Below, piece after piece: positions 41,946 to 54,149 of a stretch of 64,000 nt of DNA. The position numbers and the translations under genes were made by a program. Numbering within the stretch: the first letter of the stretch is position 1; the number at the start of each line of letters is the position of its first letter. The notes under the pieces were generated by a model, which was given only the letters and a program-made list of their open reading frames with translations, was not told the DNA's origin and did not search any database. This DNA is from Elephas maximus indicus (Eukaryota > Chordata > Mammalia > Proboscidea > Elephantidae): contig NC_064837.1 of assembly GCF_024166365.1 (NCBI RefSeq), forward strand, positions 74,395,553 to 74,459,552, written 5' to 3'.

Positions 41946-42399
41946 CCAGGCCTGCCCCGAGAGGTGGGAGTACTCCTAACAGTCAGTGAGTGAGAGACAA
42001 GCTAGACAAAGCAAGTGAAGTCCCCTCCCAAGACCACACAGGCTGAGCTGGGACAGGGGAGGCGGTGGGGCTTTGGTCAGACACTGGATGGGCCTCCGTC
42101 ATGCCTGAAAAGGACCTGAGGACTTCAAATGATTTAAGATCAACTGAAAGGCCACGGGTCCTTGGGAGATTTCACCCCAGGGATAGGAAGGAGAACTCGA
42201 CTCAGCAGGGTGACTTATTTGGGTGCAAGAAAAAGAATGAACTCTCTTCCTGTTTATCCTCCAGTGAATCCAGCCCAGAAAATAAAACGTTTCCAGGCGT
42301 TTTCCGCCTGTCTGCCTGGACTCAGTCTTGCATCCTGGCTCTTTGGGAAGCCGCTGCAGGACAGTCCTGCAGATGGAGGCCCTGTTCACAGCTCCTCCA

Positions 42400-42535
42400 C
42401 TAAGACCTGGTCTGGGACCAGACCTATGCTGATGCCGGGGCCCACCTGCCACTTAAAACTCTGCGACCTTGGGGAAGTTTCTTAAGCTCGTGTACCTCAG
42501 TTTCCTAGCTTATACAACGTTGATAATGATGATTT
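42400..42535 (+). repeat. MIR SINE, first half
   Basis: CTGCGACCTTGGGGAAGTTTC and CCTCAGTTTCCTAGCTTATAC are MIR core. The MIR resumes at 42841 after a SINE insertion. Confidence 0.65.
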
Positions 42536-42838
42536 CAGAGGAATACCGATGCTTCAGTGGTAGAATTCTCGTCTTCCATGTGGGAGGCCCATGTTTGATT
42601 CCTGGCCAACACACCTCATTGCAGCCACCACCTGTCTGCCAGTGGGGACTTCTGTGTTGCTGTGATGCTGAGCAGGTTTCAGCAGAGCTTCCAGACTACG
42701 ACAAACTAGGAAGGAAGTTCTGCCAGTCTACTTCCGAAAATGAGCCAATGAAAACCCTGTGGATCACAACAGTCTGATCTCGTGCCTGGGGTCACCGTAA
42801 GTTGTGGGTTGACTGGAAGGCAGCTAATGACAAAAACA
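42536..42838 (+). mobile_element. tRNA-Gly-headed SINE, copy 2
   Basis: Head TGCTTCAGTGGTAGAATTCTC (A box) to GGGAGGCCCATGTTTGATTCC (B box, about 42593-42605) matches tRNA-Gly(GCC) closely. The body at 42672-42771 aligns with the RTE-derived element at 33936-34035, and the tail (GGGGTCACCGTAAG, then GGCAGCTAATGACAAAAAC) is RTE-like. This is the best-preserved copy in the window. Confidence 0.85.
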
Positions 42839-42840
42839 AC

Positions 42841-42950
42841 CACACGCCTCACAGAGCCAACGTGAAAATGCAGTGAAATAATGCGCTGAAAGTGCTTGGT
42901 GCAGAAGTTGGCAAAAAGTGTTCAGGAAACGTGAGCTATTATTAAATTTC
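42841..42950 (+). repeat. MIR SINE, second half
   Basis: GAAAATGCAGTGAAATAATGC and TGAAAGTGCTTGGTGCAGAAG continue the MIR interrupted at 42535. Confidence 0.55.
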
Positions 42951-44038
42951 ATTAAAATTTTTCCCCGGTGTCCATACTTGGTGCTGATAATCACCATGGT
43001 TAGACCGCAGGCCTTATGGTAACCGACCGGGCTTTTGCCTCGTAATGACTCCAGCAGTCTCCAAGGATGGCGCACGTGCTGTTTCTGTCAACGGGAACGA
43101 TCGCGCAGTTTCTGTTTCAAAAGTCATTTGTACGAACCCGATTTTACTTGAGTTACAAAGAAAACACGCAGTTTCAGATTTCAAAGCAAAAGATTATGTG
43201 AGTGAAAAGGCTAAATAATAATGCCATTATTGAAAAGGAAATCAAACCTACAACTGGGAGGAGGAGAACAGCAGGTCAAATCTCAACCTGTGACGGATTC
43301 TTACGTCATTCACTAAGGTCATTTAGAAAGGTTGCTCACATGCTTCGTTTTAATTTGCAGATAAACTCATTATGGAAAATGTTAGGCGTCTCTTAAAAAT
43401 GCCTTCCACTGACTTAAGACAATTAAAATGAAACAAAGTCAGAAACAAACCCCATTTCTGATTCGACACTCTTCCTTGGCAGAAGGTAAAAAAATGTATT
43501 ACGTCCTGTGAGAGGCCGCCAATCTGGGGCCGTGCAGAGAGCACAGCCTCTTACCTGGGTTACAGAGACCGAGACGGCACGTGGCCAACGCCAAAAATTG
43601 TTTCGGAACAGAATGCCTTGCTTGATGAAAATTACTACAAGTAATTAAAAAGCGGCACTGCTAGAATTCTTAATGAAAATCCAATAGGACTGTGTGCCTT
43701 ATCCAAACAAATAGGAGACGGTCCTACTTGGTGCCAGTTTTGTCCTCTCCTGGGGAGGGCTCTTGCAGCTTTATGTTTAGCTTCGAGAATGGTGAGGCCA
43801 TGGTTGTCATTGTTAGGTGCTGACCAACTCATAGCCACCCTACATGTAGAACAGTTTTACACATCTGCACTTTGCGTGTGATTGCTCTTTACCTTAGCTG
43901 TGCATCTTGAACTCTAAGGCGACTTTAGCACATACAGTCAGAAAGCTTACTACACTGCCAATACAGATGGACAGGACATTTATTTCCGAAAACAGTTTTA
44001 ATTTCTAGTAAACGACCTTGGGGCAAAAGGATAAAATT
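42951..44038. other. Presumed intron; short RTE tail at 43813-43855
   Basis: Unique sequence, with CpG-containing stretches at 43060-43160 that are unusual for the surroundings. TTGTTAGGTGCTGACCAACTC at 43811-43831 is a fragment of an RTE/SINE tail in reverse orientation. Confidence 0.5.
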
Positions 44039-44039
44039 T

Positions 44040-44905
44040 ACTGTGAAACTTAACAGACAATAGATAAGCAGTAACTCTGGTGAAGGGTAAGACAGTACAC
44101 AATACTGGGGAAGCCAGCACAACCTGTACAAGGCAAGGTCATGGAAGCTCCACAGACACATCCCAACTCCCTAGGGACCAAATTCCTGGGCTGAGGGCTG
44201 CAGGGACCATGGTCTCAGGGAACATCTAGCTCAATTGGCATCAAAGAGTTTATAAAGAATATGTTCTACATTCTACTTTGGTGAGTGGCGTCTGGAGTCT
44301 TAAAAGCCTGTGAGCGGCCATCTAGGATACTCCACTGGTCTCACCCCTTTGGGAGGAAGAAAGAATGAAGAAAAAACTAAAGATACAAGGGAAAGATTAG
44401 TCCAAAGGACTAATGGACCACATCTACCACAGCCTCTACCAGACTGAGCCCAGAACAATGAGATGGTGGCCGGCTACCACTACTGACTGCTCTGACAGGG
44501 ATCACAATAGAGGGTCTGGACAGAGCTGGAGAAAAATGTAGAACAAAATTCTAACTCAGAAAGAAATACCAGACTTGCTGGCCTGACAGAGACTGAAGAA
44601 ACCCCGAGAATGTGGCCCTGGACACCCTTTTAGCTCAGTAACGAAGTCTCTCTTGAGGTTTACCCTTCAACCAAAGATTGGACAGGCCCATAAAAAAAAA
44701 ATGATACTAAATGGACACACCAGCCCAGGGACAAGGACGAGAAGGAAGGAGGGAACAGGAAAGCTGGTAATAGGGAACCCAAGGTTGAGAAGGGAGAATG
44801 TTGACACGTCGTGGGGTTGTTAACCAATGTCATACAACAACGTGTGTACTATTTGATGAGAAACTAGTTTGTTCTGTAAACCTTCATCTAAAGTACAATT
44901 AAAAA
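44040..44905 (+). mobile_element. Older L1-like 3'-UTR repeat, uninterrupted copy
   Basis: Plus-strand counterpart of 10960-8405: GTAACTCTGGTGAAGGGTAAG, TTCTACATTCTACTTTGGTG, GATTGGACAGGCCCAT and the tail AAACCTTCATCTAAAGTACAAT with A-rich end. It lacks the L1 insertion found in the other copy. Probably the 3' end of an older L1 subfamily. Confidence 0.75.
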
Positions 44906-45710
44906 TAAATTTACTGTGAAGTAAATGTTAAAACATGTGTTATAATAAAAATGTGAAACATTTAAACTTCAGAGAAGGAAGAGTTAAGCAGTATGTTTTG
45001 GGAGTGAGCCAAGTTCACAATGAATGTATGAGATAAACTACTATATAATTTGCTTAAAAAAGTGTCCATTAATGAACTGTACTACTGATTTTCATACATT
45101 TTAAAATTCAGTCCTGCCACTATCTCTAAAGCAAGGTTTATTATCTCTACTTTACAGATGAGAAAACTGAGGTCTAAGAAAATTAAGAAACTTGTCTAAG
45201 ATATTCAGCTAGGCTCCACACAGACGTCTGTGCACCTACGCCTTGGGCCACTTCACACGTCACACTTCAGCTCCAGCTCTTCAACAGACACATAGGAAAC
45301 ATTTAAGGTATTTTTAAATGCTTTATATTTAAACAGTATGACTCAAGTATCCACGCTAATTATACTTTAGTTTCTCAAACTTACTCTTGCTTAATACCGT
45401 CTTCCCTCAAAGTAGAGAAGAAAAAAAAAAAAAAAAACTCTGCTCAACCAAATAACCATGCTACTTGTTTACAGCTTAAATGATCAAGTAGAGAACGTAA
45501 AATGGTTATAAATTGGGTTTCATTAGTTTTTAATTTTCTTTCTTTACCCTGCTGGCTGCAGATCTATCAACATTGGCGCAACTTTGATGAAAATAATCAA
45601 AGATATATTAAAAAGAACAGTAAGCAACATAAGCCCTTAGCTTTGCTCTGTGTTGTTAGAGCATTTGATGAGCAGGGATCACAGACTTTTATTGCTATTT
45701 CTACTAAAGC
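44906..45710. other. Presumed intron; MIR relic at 45110-45270
   Basis: TACTTTACAGATGAGAAAACT and CTGAGGTCTAAGAAAATTAAG are a reverse MIR core. The rest is AT-rich and unrecognised. Confidence 0.5.
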
Positions 45711-45711
45711 C

Positions 45712-45915
45712 CTCAGCTTGCTGTTGAATCAGTTCTGACACACGATGACCCCGTGTGCGTTAGAGTAGAAGTATGTTCCACAGAATTCTCAGTTGCTGAT
45801 TTTTCAGAAGCAGATCACCAGGCCTTCCTTCTGAGGCACTTCTGGGTAGACTTGAACCTCCAACCTTTTGGTTAGCAGCCAAGTGCCTTGCCTGTTCACC
45901 ACCCAGGGTCTCCTA
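45712..45915 (-). mobile_element. AfroSINE, older long form
   Basis: TCAGTTCTGACACACGATGAC tail, AGCAGATCACCAGGCCTTCC middle, GTAGACTTGAACCTCC B box, GGTTAGCAGCCAAGTGC head. Confidence 0.87.
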
Positions 45916-46796
45916 TGCGTGTAGTAGGCACTCATTGCCACGTTTACTGAGTTGATCTAAATGCTAGACACTCAGTAGAATATCTAACACACCTTTTATA
46001 TTGTACAGACTCAATGAAGCTGTCAGATAAAATCTCGGGGAGTTTGGAACACACTGTTTACGGATTTGAAACAATAGTCAACTCGCCTCCTTTTGATGGG
46101 ACAGCATGTTGCTATAGTGCGTGAATGCACGAGAACTGCCTATTTACAACCTGAACACATTTGCACTGAACTGTGCTCAGAACACAAACCCGGTGCAGAC
46201 AGAAATCAACACAAGGTAGAATTTTAAGGCAGAGCCAGTAGGATCACTCAGAAAAAAGAACTAGTTCTGTTCATCTCATTTGTCAAGGAACACAGGGAAT
46301 TATGTTTCACCTCTGAAGGGCTCTTAGTACAGCAGCTGTTAGAACAACTAGTTCTTTGTCTCAGGTGTATTCAGAAAAGACAAATGGTGTTTCTTCATTT
46401 CTAAGGGTTCAGGATGAACTGTGGGGTAAATAATAATTTTCAAAATAAGCCATGCAAGACAGGTAGACACCTATTTTTGCAGCATGTATTTTCATCTTTC
46501 AGCACTTAGCAAATTTTCCATAAAATCCGCTGAAGCCTAGAATAGTGCAAAGTAAGGCCTCACCACGATTTGCACTTGGAATACTGTTTTTTGGCTCAAG
46601 TGATAAGGAGCTGAGGAATGACTCAAAAGTTCATTCCACCTTACCCAGGCTGGTTCCAGCTCCACCGCTGAGATTGCTGGAAATAAAACAGCAGGTTTAG
46701 GAGGGCCTGGTGGGGTATGCCAGGCAGCTTGGTCTAGACATCTGGAGGCTGGCAGGGTGCTAGGAGGGAGGGGCAGAGACCAGGGATCCGTGGTTC
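45916..46796. other. Presumed intron, nothing recognised
   Basis: Unique-looking sequence. Confidence 0.4.
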
Positions 46797-47396
46797 ATCT
46801 TAGTCTCCTACTGCTGCTGTAACAGAAATACCACAAGTGGGTGGTGCTTTAGCGAACACAAATTTATTTTCTCATAGTTCAGGAGCCTAGAAGTCCAAAT
46901 TCAGGGCACCAGCTCTAGGGGAAGGCGCTCTCTCTGCCAGCTCTGGGGGAAAATCCTTGTCTCAGCTTCTCTAGCCCCAGAGCTCCTCAGTTCCTTGGTG
47001 ATCTCCACATGGCATCTATGTTCTCCGCATTCCTGCTTGCTTGTCTCTGCGCCTCATCTGCTTTTTATATCTCAAAAGTCTTTAGGTTTAAGACACACCT
47101 TACATTGATATGGCCTCCTTAACATAACAAAGAAAACTATTCCCAAATGGGATTACATGCACACGTATAAAACCAAAAACCCACTGCCATCCAGCTGATT
47201 CTGATTCATAGCGACCCTGTGCGGCACAGTAGAACTGCCCCATACCGGGTTTCCAAGGAGCGGCTAGTGGTTTCCAACTGCTGACCTTCTGGTTAGCAGC
47301 AGAGCTCTTAACCACTGTGCCACCAGGGCTCCGCACAAGTATGGGGGGTTAGGAATCCAACAAATATTTTGAGGGGGACTCAAATCAACCCATAAC
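46797..47396 (-). mobile_element. MaLR-type LTR, split by a SINE
   Basis: Its ends match the reverse complement of the LTR at 60960-61430: TCTTAG...CTGCTGCTGTAACAGAAATA at one side and CAACCCATAACA at the other. An AfroSINE sits inside at 47169-47332. Confidence 0.7.
47169..47332 (-). mobile_element. AfroSINE with 10-bp target duplication
   Basis: GCTGATTCTGATTCATAGCGA tail, TTTCCAACTGCTGACC B box, GGTTAGCAGCAGAGCTCTTA head. GCACACGTAT at 47159-47168 and GCACAAGTAT at 47333-47342 differ by one base. Confidence 0.93.
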
Positions 47397-47399
47397 ATG

Positions 47400-49342
47400 A
47401 TCCCTCTCCTACCTGTCCCACCTGTCCAGCCTCACCTCCCACCACGACACTGTCCTGCCCAGCTTTCTGAGGCCTCCACACCCCTGCAGTCTGCCCCTGT
47501 CCTCCTCAGGAAGGCCTGAAAGCATCCTCACAGCTGCCAGGCTAGCCCCCCGACCTGTCTCATTACAGTGATGGGTGGTGAGTGGTGGTGTTGCCCCTCC
47601 TCAGTGGCCCAGGCTGGCAGGGCACAGCTCCCTGTCTCCTGTCCCAAGGACTGTCACTGGGCATGGGTCCACTTAGGGATGTGTCCTTTCCCCAACATGA
47701 AAGAATAAAAATCTAAAACATAATCTAATGTACTAACAGGAAGGCTTTGCTTTTTGTAAATTTGCTTACTTCCTGCCTGACTCCTGCTGCCAAAATAGAA
47801 AAACAACAAACAAACAGAACAGGGGAGTTCACTTAAGAGGCTCTCTAAGGATGATAATCTCAAACTTACATTAAAAGTAATCTGATAAATGCATGAAACG
47901 AAAAACTGCAGACACAGCTGGACTGACAGAACGAATCTTTCCTTACATCTGAAAACTTGGCCTTCAATAGACGTTCAAAAATAATGTACTTATAATTTTT
48001 ACACTCTTCCTTGATGCCTCTGCTTTAAAATATTATCTGCCTCTATCTTGATTAATTGTTAGGCTTCTCGTTTTTGTTTACTAAAGAAAAGTGACTCATA
48101 CCAAGTGAAAAAAGGGAGCTGACTTTTGGAAATAGTATTTTTCTCAGTCTCTAAGTAGTTGTTTTGTTTAGGGAGAAATGAAGTTTCCAATTAAGTTTTA
48201 ACAAGAAAATGAATAATTCTGCCCATGGTCAAGGTACTGTTGATGTTTAGTGCTTCATTATCCTCAAACTTTCCATTCCGGGCACAACTGCCTTAAGTCT
48301 AAGAAATGCAGTGGCAATTGTTTACTGGGTGCTTTTCATCTGCCAGCACCATGCCAGGTGGGTACCCCCTTACATTTATTTAACATCCCTGCCCCGTAGG
48401 TAGCACAGGTCCTACTTTGCAGATGGGGAAACTAAGGTTTAAGTGACCTGCCTGAGGTTAGTCAGGTGAAGGAGCTGCTGTCAACCCCAGGTATATCTAT
48501 GGTCCAGGCCTGTGCTCTGGTCCTGTTCTAATTGGTTACAGGGACATCGTAGATGCAAAGAAGGAAGGAGGGCTGGAATTGGGAGACAGGCAGGAAGGGA
48601 CAGACAAGTGAGTGCTTGCTACGGCTCTCCTCACCGCCCCCACCCATACAAGGCTTTCGTCACAAGAGCCCCTTTCTGCTGTGGGGCACAGCTGTGGCCC
48701 AGTAAGGGGTGGTGAGAGGCAGGAAGGCATTTTTCTGAAAACTGTGAGAAGACATGCACATAGTATAAAAAGCAGGCCCAGGACATCCAAACATCGTCAT
48801 GATAATACAAGCTCTTTGTGTGGCAAGATTCTCCAAAGGACTCTCAGAACGTCATCAAACCCTCCTTAATGGGAAATAGTTATTCTAATATCTTGCTAAG
48901 GAAATCAGCCTATCCTCTGAGCCACAGAAAAATAACAATCTGATTAGGTAAAAATCGGACTCAATTCTGACGATGCTTGAACACCTCCCTGGGCCTGCCA
49001 ACACAGGGCATCCTTCCTTCAGAGCAGAGAACCACTGGGCATGACAAGAACAACTCCCCATGATGCTCCTGCCCTCAAGGGAACTGACGGGGGCGGGGTG
49101 GGGGGCGGCGGCACATTTAAGCAAGGGTCTATGACAGAAGAATAGGAAGAACAGAACGCATGAAGCACCGTAGTGTACTTGTTTGTTCAGAAAATACTCA
49201 CTGAGCATCCACTATGGGCCAGACCTGTTGTTGGGGTTCAGCAGTGAACAAAAGGGGCACAGATGTATGGCGTTTACATTTTGGTAAAAGAGATGGCAAT
49301 AAAAAAGATAAACAAATATGCAGTATGATTACTGTTGTGTCA
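47400..49342. other. Presumed intron; reverse MIR at 48320-48500
   Basis: ACTTTGCAGATGGGGAAACTAAGG marks the MIR. A G-rich block lies at 49088-49111. The remainder is unrecognised, apart from an L2/MIR-like tail near 49195-49290. Confidence 0.45.
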
Positions 49343-49660
49343 CTGTTAGCTATTGTTGGGCTGGTATCCTGCTCACGGTGACCCCATACACAATGGAGCC
49401 AAACACTATTTGGCCCTTCACCAACCCCATCATTGTTTGCAGATCAGACCATTGTGATCCCCAGGGTTTTCTCTGGCTGATTTTTGGAAGTAGGTTGCCA
49501 TGTCTTTCTTCCTGGCCCAACTTAGTCTAGAAGCTCTGTTGAAACCCATTCAGCAGCACAGTGACACGCAAGCCTCCAGTGACAGACAGGTGGTAGCTGC
49601 ACTGGCCAAGAATCAAACCTGGGACTCTGGCATGGAAGCCGAGAATTCTATCACTGAATA
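49343..49660 (-). mobile_element. tRNA-Gly-headed SINE, copy 3
   Basis: Reverse orientation: tail and body first (GGCTGATTTTTGGAAGTAGG, TAGTCTAGAAGCTCTG), then the tRNA-Gly-like head at 49610-49660 (AATCAAACCTGGG, GAGAATTCTATCACTGAA). Diverged but collinear with the other two copies. Confidence 0.75.
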
Positions 49661-49687
49661 TTGATACCTTCAATATGTTCATTAAAG

Positions 49688-50064
49688 CCAAACCAGTTCC
49701 CTGGAAGACATGGCCCCGGACTCTCTGTTAGCCCAGAAGGGAAACCATTCCCTAGGCCGACTCTTCAGACAAAGATTAGACTGGACTATAAGACATAAAA
49801 TGATACTCATGAAGAGAGTGCTTCTTAGCTCAAGTAGATACACGAGACTAAATGGGCAACTTCTGTCTGGAGGCAAGATGAGAAGGCAAAAAGGGATAGG
49901 AGCGAGCTGGATGGACACAAGAAATCTGGGGTGGAAAGGAGGAGTGTGCTGTCACATTATAGGGAGAGGAACTAGGCTCACACAACAATGTGTGTATAAA
50001 TTTTTGTATGAGAAACTAACTTGAACTGTAAACTTTCACTTAAAGCACAATAATAATAATAATA
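49688..50064 (+). mobile_element. L1 3'-UTR fragment
   Basis: CTCTGTTAGCCCAGAAGGG through GTAAACTTTCACTTAAAGCAC with an (AAT)n-modified tail at 50051-50064. It is the same 3' UTR as the L1s at 40274-41095 and 56592-57285, with no coding part. Confidence 0.9.
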
Positions 50065-50065
50065 A

Positions 50066-50235
50066 ACCAGTTGATTTCAAGTTGATTCCGACTCAAAGCG
50101 ACCCTATAGGTCACAGTAGAACTGCCTCATAGGGTTTTCAAGGAGTGGCTGGTGGATTTGAACTCCTGACCTTTTGGTTAGCAGCCCAGCTCTTAATGAC
50201 TGTGCTCTGTACGATCATACCAGGGCTCCGTACGA
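50066..50235 (-). mobile_element. AfroSINE
   Basis: AGTTGATTCCGACTCAAAGCG tail, GGATTTGAACTCCTGACC B box, GGTTAGCAGCCCAGCTC head. It sits directly at the L1 tail. Confidence 0.9.
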
Positions 50236-50239
50236 GCAT

Positions 50240-51953
50240 TACAGATTCTAAAAAGAAAAATAAGGCAAGGACTCAGCAAGGTGGAAATTACTGTTCACTG
50301 AGTAACAGCAGGATCAGGAGAGAAGAAGGTAGTAGAGGCAGTGAGTAGAGACAGCTCTTGTCAGAAGTTCTGAGAAGAGGTGACAGCTGCAGGCTCTTTT
50401 TTAAGATGGTGGAAATGACAGCAGATTTGCATGATGATGGGAATGACACCCTAGAAAGAGAGTAAGGCATGTGGTGCAGGAGAGACTTTACACTATGCAC
50501 TGAGTCCACCACCTCAACAGACGGCAGTCTGCCGGCTCCTGGGGGCAGAGGTTGCAGGGGGTTTTCATGACTGGCCCGTGGCAGTGGGGACAATCTCTAT
50601 AAATAACAGCAGCTCTAAAGGGAACCACAGGAAAGAGCGCTGCCGGGGTCAGGGCTGTGCTTGCCCTACACCTCAGAGGCCGAGGGTGGGTACTGGTCAG
50701 GGAACATCTGGCCGAGGCCGAAAGACAAAAACAAAAGTGCTGTTGCTGTGGGGATGTTCAGAGACCCCGGTGCGTCAGCAGCTACCTTCCAGTACGGATT
50801 ATAAACTGGCCCTGGGGCAAAACCTAACTCAGAAAGCTGCAGTGCTCCATTTGCTGGAAGTCTCCTTCTGTCAAAAGCAAAACATCTGATGCATGATAAT
50901 TTTATCTTCTACATAAGGTCGCTATGAGTCGGAACCGACTCGATGGCACCTAACACAACAACACGAGACAGAGGGAGAAAGTACTGGCTCAGTGAATTTA
51001 AAGCTTACCAAGAGGGGCAGTGTGGAAAAGATGGACAGAATCAGAACCTCCAGGGAAAATCAATTAGGCATTCACGGAGCGTCTAAGAGCTAAGGAAGGG
51101 ACTTCTTTACTTGACAAATCGTTACCAAGCATGTACCACGTGCCAGGCACCCTTCCAGGCGCTGGAGTCACTGGTGTGAGTGAAACAGACAAGATTCCCT
51201 GCCCCCTGGCAAGGTGAGATCATACTAACCCACAACTACTCTAGTGATGATGCTGAGGGGATGGCACCTGAGAAAAACAGGACAGGGGATCCTAAAGGGG
51301 TAGCAAACATGAAGGAAGGAGGCCCAGAATGAGAGCATGTATGGACTCTGAGGAGAGTGCCCACAAGGAAAGGGAGCTGGTGTGTGTGGAGTTCTGAAGT
51401 CAGACCATACAAGTTCCTACCTGGCTCCACCAGATACTACCTTGCGACATTGGGCAATGGCTTCTCCAAGCCTTACATGCCTTATCGTGAAATGCAGATG
51501 ATACTAGGACCTATCTTAGCACAGGGGACAATACTATTAGCCACTATTCTTTCCATAAGCTGGAGAAAGTGCTATTCGGTGGACATCACAGACCGTAGAG
51601 GCAGTGTGGAGATCAATATAAGGAAGAACTTTTGAACAATTAAAGCTGTCCAAAACTGTAATTAACTGCTTTGTAGAGAAGCGAGCTTTTTATCCCAGGG
51701 AGTGTTGGTGCAGGAGCTGGCTCGATGTCTGTCCAAGATGTTTTAGAGGCAATTCCTGTAACGGATGGGAGGGAGTGGAGGATGAGTGTAGTTTCTTTCC
51801 AGTAAGTTCTGTTTCTTTGAAGCTTTTTTTACTGCCTAGAATTAATTTGCTATTTTCAATGCAAGAAGAAAGGAACATGTAGAGGGCAAATGAAAAATTT
51901 GAAGGTAAAATATAATAATTAAAAGAAAAATTGCAATAGAATACATTAAAGAA
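50240..51953. other. Presumed intron; RTE tail at 50917-50962; MIR at 51388-51540
   Basis: GGTCGCTATGAGTCGGAACC followed by GACTCGATGGCACCTAAC is an RTE 3' end on the plus strand. CCTTGCGACATTGGGCAATGG marks a MIR. The rest is unrecognised. Confidence 0.5.
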
Positions 51954-51954
51954 G

Positions 51955-52168
51955 GGAGCCCTGGTGGCACAATGGTTAAGCGCTAGGCTGCTAACTGAAA
52001 GGTGGGCAGTTCGAACCCACTAGCTGCTCCATGGGAGAAAAGACCTGGCAATCTGCTCCTGTAAAGATGATAGCCTAGGAAACCCTATGGGGCAATTCTG
52101 CTCTCTCACATAGGGTCGCTATGAGTCAGAATTAACTCAATGGCACATACCACCACCACCACCACCAC
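51955..52168 (+). mobile_element. AfroSINE, long form
   Basis: GGAGCCCTGGTGGCACAATGG head, GTTCGAACCCACTAGC B box, the extra middle GGCAATCTGCTCCTGTAAAG, and tail with a (CCA)n run. Approximate TTAAAGAAG/TAAAAGAAG target copies flank it. Confidence 0.92.
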
Positions 52169-52539
52169 ATAAAAGAAGTGGCAAGAATAATTTTGATAAA
52201 CAGCTTAAGATTAAGAAAATAGACAGTAAAGAAGAGGAAGCTATAAGAAAGTGGGCTAGGAGAATTAAGAGAGTGAGGAAGGAAGAGCAACAGGGCTTCT
52301 CATCAGCTGTTCCCAACAGAGACTAGGCACTCAACCTCGAATCACTGAGTGACCTTGGTAAGGGGTCTGCTGTCCTTCCTCACTGTTCTGGTCAGCAGGG
52401 TCTATGCAATGGTTAATCTCTTACCCCTTTACAGCCCAAAATCTCACATACTTCTTATACAGCATATTTCAGAATCGATGCATAGAATGCATACAGCACT
52501 TAAAGCACGGCCTGGTAAGAGGCTGGCCACCAGAGTGTA

Positions 52540-52710
52540 GGAGCCATTTGCTGTGCTGGTGTAGTGGTTAAGTGCTACGGCTGCTAACCAAGAGGTCGGC
52601 AGTTCGAATCCACCAGGCGCTCCTTGGAAACTCTATCAGGCAGTTCTACTCTGTCCTATAGGGTCGCTATGAGTCGAATCGACTCGATGGCAATGGGTGG
52701 GTGTGGTGTG
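52540..52710 (+). mobile_element. AfroSINE, short form
   Basis: CTGGTGTAGTGGTTAAGTGC head with a small insertion near 52546-52555, GTTCGAATCCACCAGG B box, GGTCGCTATGAGTCGAATCG tail. Confidence 0.92.
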
Positions 52711-52714
52711 GTAT

Positions 52715-53795
52715 GGGGGCCAGGGAGGGTGAAGCTGAAGCTTGGGAGGTGAGAGGCGCCGCCTAGAGGTGTTGCTATAGTAAACTGTGATAAAGGTAGC
52801 GTGGTACTTGTATATAATGTGCATACTTTATTTCTAAGTTCATGCTATCCCATATTCTCCAGAAAACATTTAGCCAGCAACTGCAGTTTAGTAATAAAGC
52901 CATTAACTCCTCCAGCCATAACCTGCTAAACCTGAAGCCAGAACTTAGAACTAGCTTGGAGCTGAGAAATGTTGCAGAGACCAATTTGGATGCCATACTT
53001 GCGTCTCCAAATGAACATTTTGATTCATGTAATTTCCCCCTCTATTAGCTAAGAGAGAATCTCTTTTGTGGCATTCTTTTTTCTTTACTGATTTTTAGAG
53101 GGAGGGTACTGGATTTTTCTCTTTTGTTTAAAAGCTTTAAAAACAGAGGCTTTTAAACTTTATTTAATAGGCACTCTGGCTCACTCCAACTGCTTCCAGA
53201 ACGCGGGGAGGCTGATCCCTATTGTGTTTACAAATATATCTAGATATACAAATAAATGCAGGCAATACATATATGAAGAATAAATGACTCCTTGGACCAA
53301 GCTATAGTTGACCATTAAAATGAAATCCAGCTTAGCAAAAAGGCAGTGACAAAAGACCCAGCATCAAAAAGCTAGTGTCTCTCTGAGAAAACATTTTGGT
53401 GATACATTTGTAGTCTCTGGGCAAAGAACTACGCAATATTCAACATTTCAGTTTTCAATGCCAGCTTTTTCAAACATTATGATAAACAGCATAAAGTGAC
53501 CCGTTTCCCCTGCCACAAAAGAAAAATGATGAGTCATTCCAAAACCCATTTCTCCTGCTCACAGGGCAAAAGACAAATACTTGTATCGCCAACCTTCTTT
53601 GACAAATGGGAAAAGCTCTTCAATCAAAATTTGCAAAAAAAAGTTATCCTGAACAGTATATTTCCTTATAGGTAGATAATTGAATAAAATCCTTGGGTTT
53701 AGCTCTCTAGCCAGGACTCGAATCTTATGGCAGACTGGGAATACTCAAAAGGGAGCCTTGCAGGGAACCAGTCAATAAAGTGATACAGGAGTACA
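52715..53795. other. Presumed intron, nothing recognised
   Basis: AT-rich unique sequence. Confidence 0.4.
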
Positions 53796-53797
53796 AA

Positions 53798-53888
53798 CCC
53801 GTTGCTGTCGAGTCAATTCTGACTCATAGCAACCGTACAGGACAGAGCAGAGCTGCCCCATAGAGCTCCCAAGGAGTGGCTGGTAGAT
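53798..53888 (-). mobile_element. AfroSINE fragment (tail and body)
   Basis: GCTGTCGAGTCAATTCTGACTC and CCAAGGAGTGGCTGGTAGAT. The tRNA head is missing where old L1 sequence begins. Confidence 0.85.
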
Positions 53889-54060
53889 GGTATTTTGTTT
53901 TTAATTTTAGTTTCCACACGCTCATTACTAGTGTATAGAAATGCAATTAATTTTTGTATGCTGATCTTATATCCTGTGACCTTGCTGAACTCACTTCTAG
54001 GGTTATTTTTTTTTTGTAGATTCCTTGGCTTTTTTTTTTTTTTAACATGGACAATCATAT
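53889..54060 (-). mobile_element. Old L1 ORF2 piece, inverted relative to next segment
   Basis: Reverse complement of L1 ORF2 sequence: AACTCACTTCTAGG and TATCCTGTGACCTTGC. It contains T-runs at 54006-54015 and 54031-54043. Confidence 0.6.
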
Positions 54061-54149
54061 CAGACAAGATAGACAACAGAGAAGGAGCAGGTTATAAGCA
54101 AAGTGGGCAGGATGGATACGAGAGGAAGTATGAGTGTCACCCAAAACTT

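Noticed and set aside
42541-42612. tRNA-Gly-like sequence as a functional tRNA gene
   Set aside because: Stem positions are mismatched, there is no terminator T-run after the acceptor stem, and it continues into a SINE body also found elsewhere.
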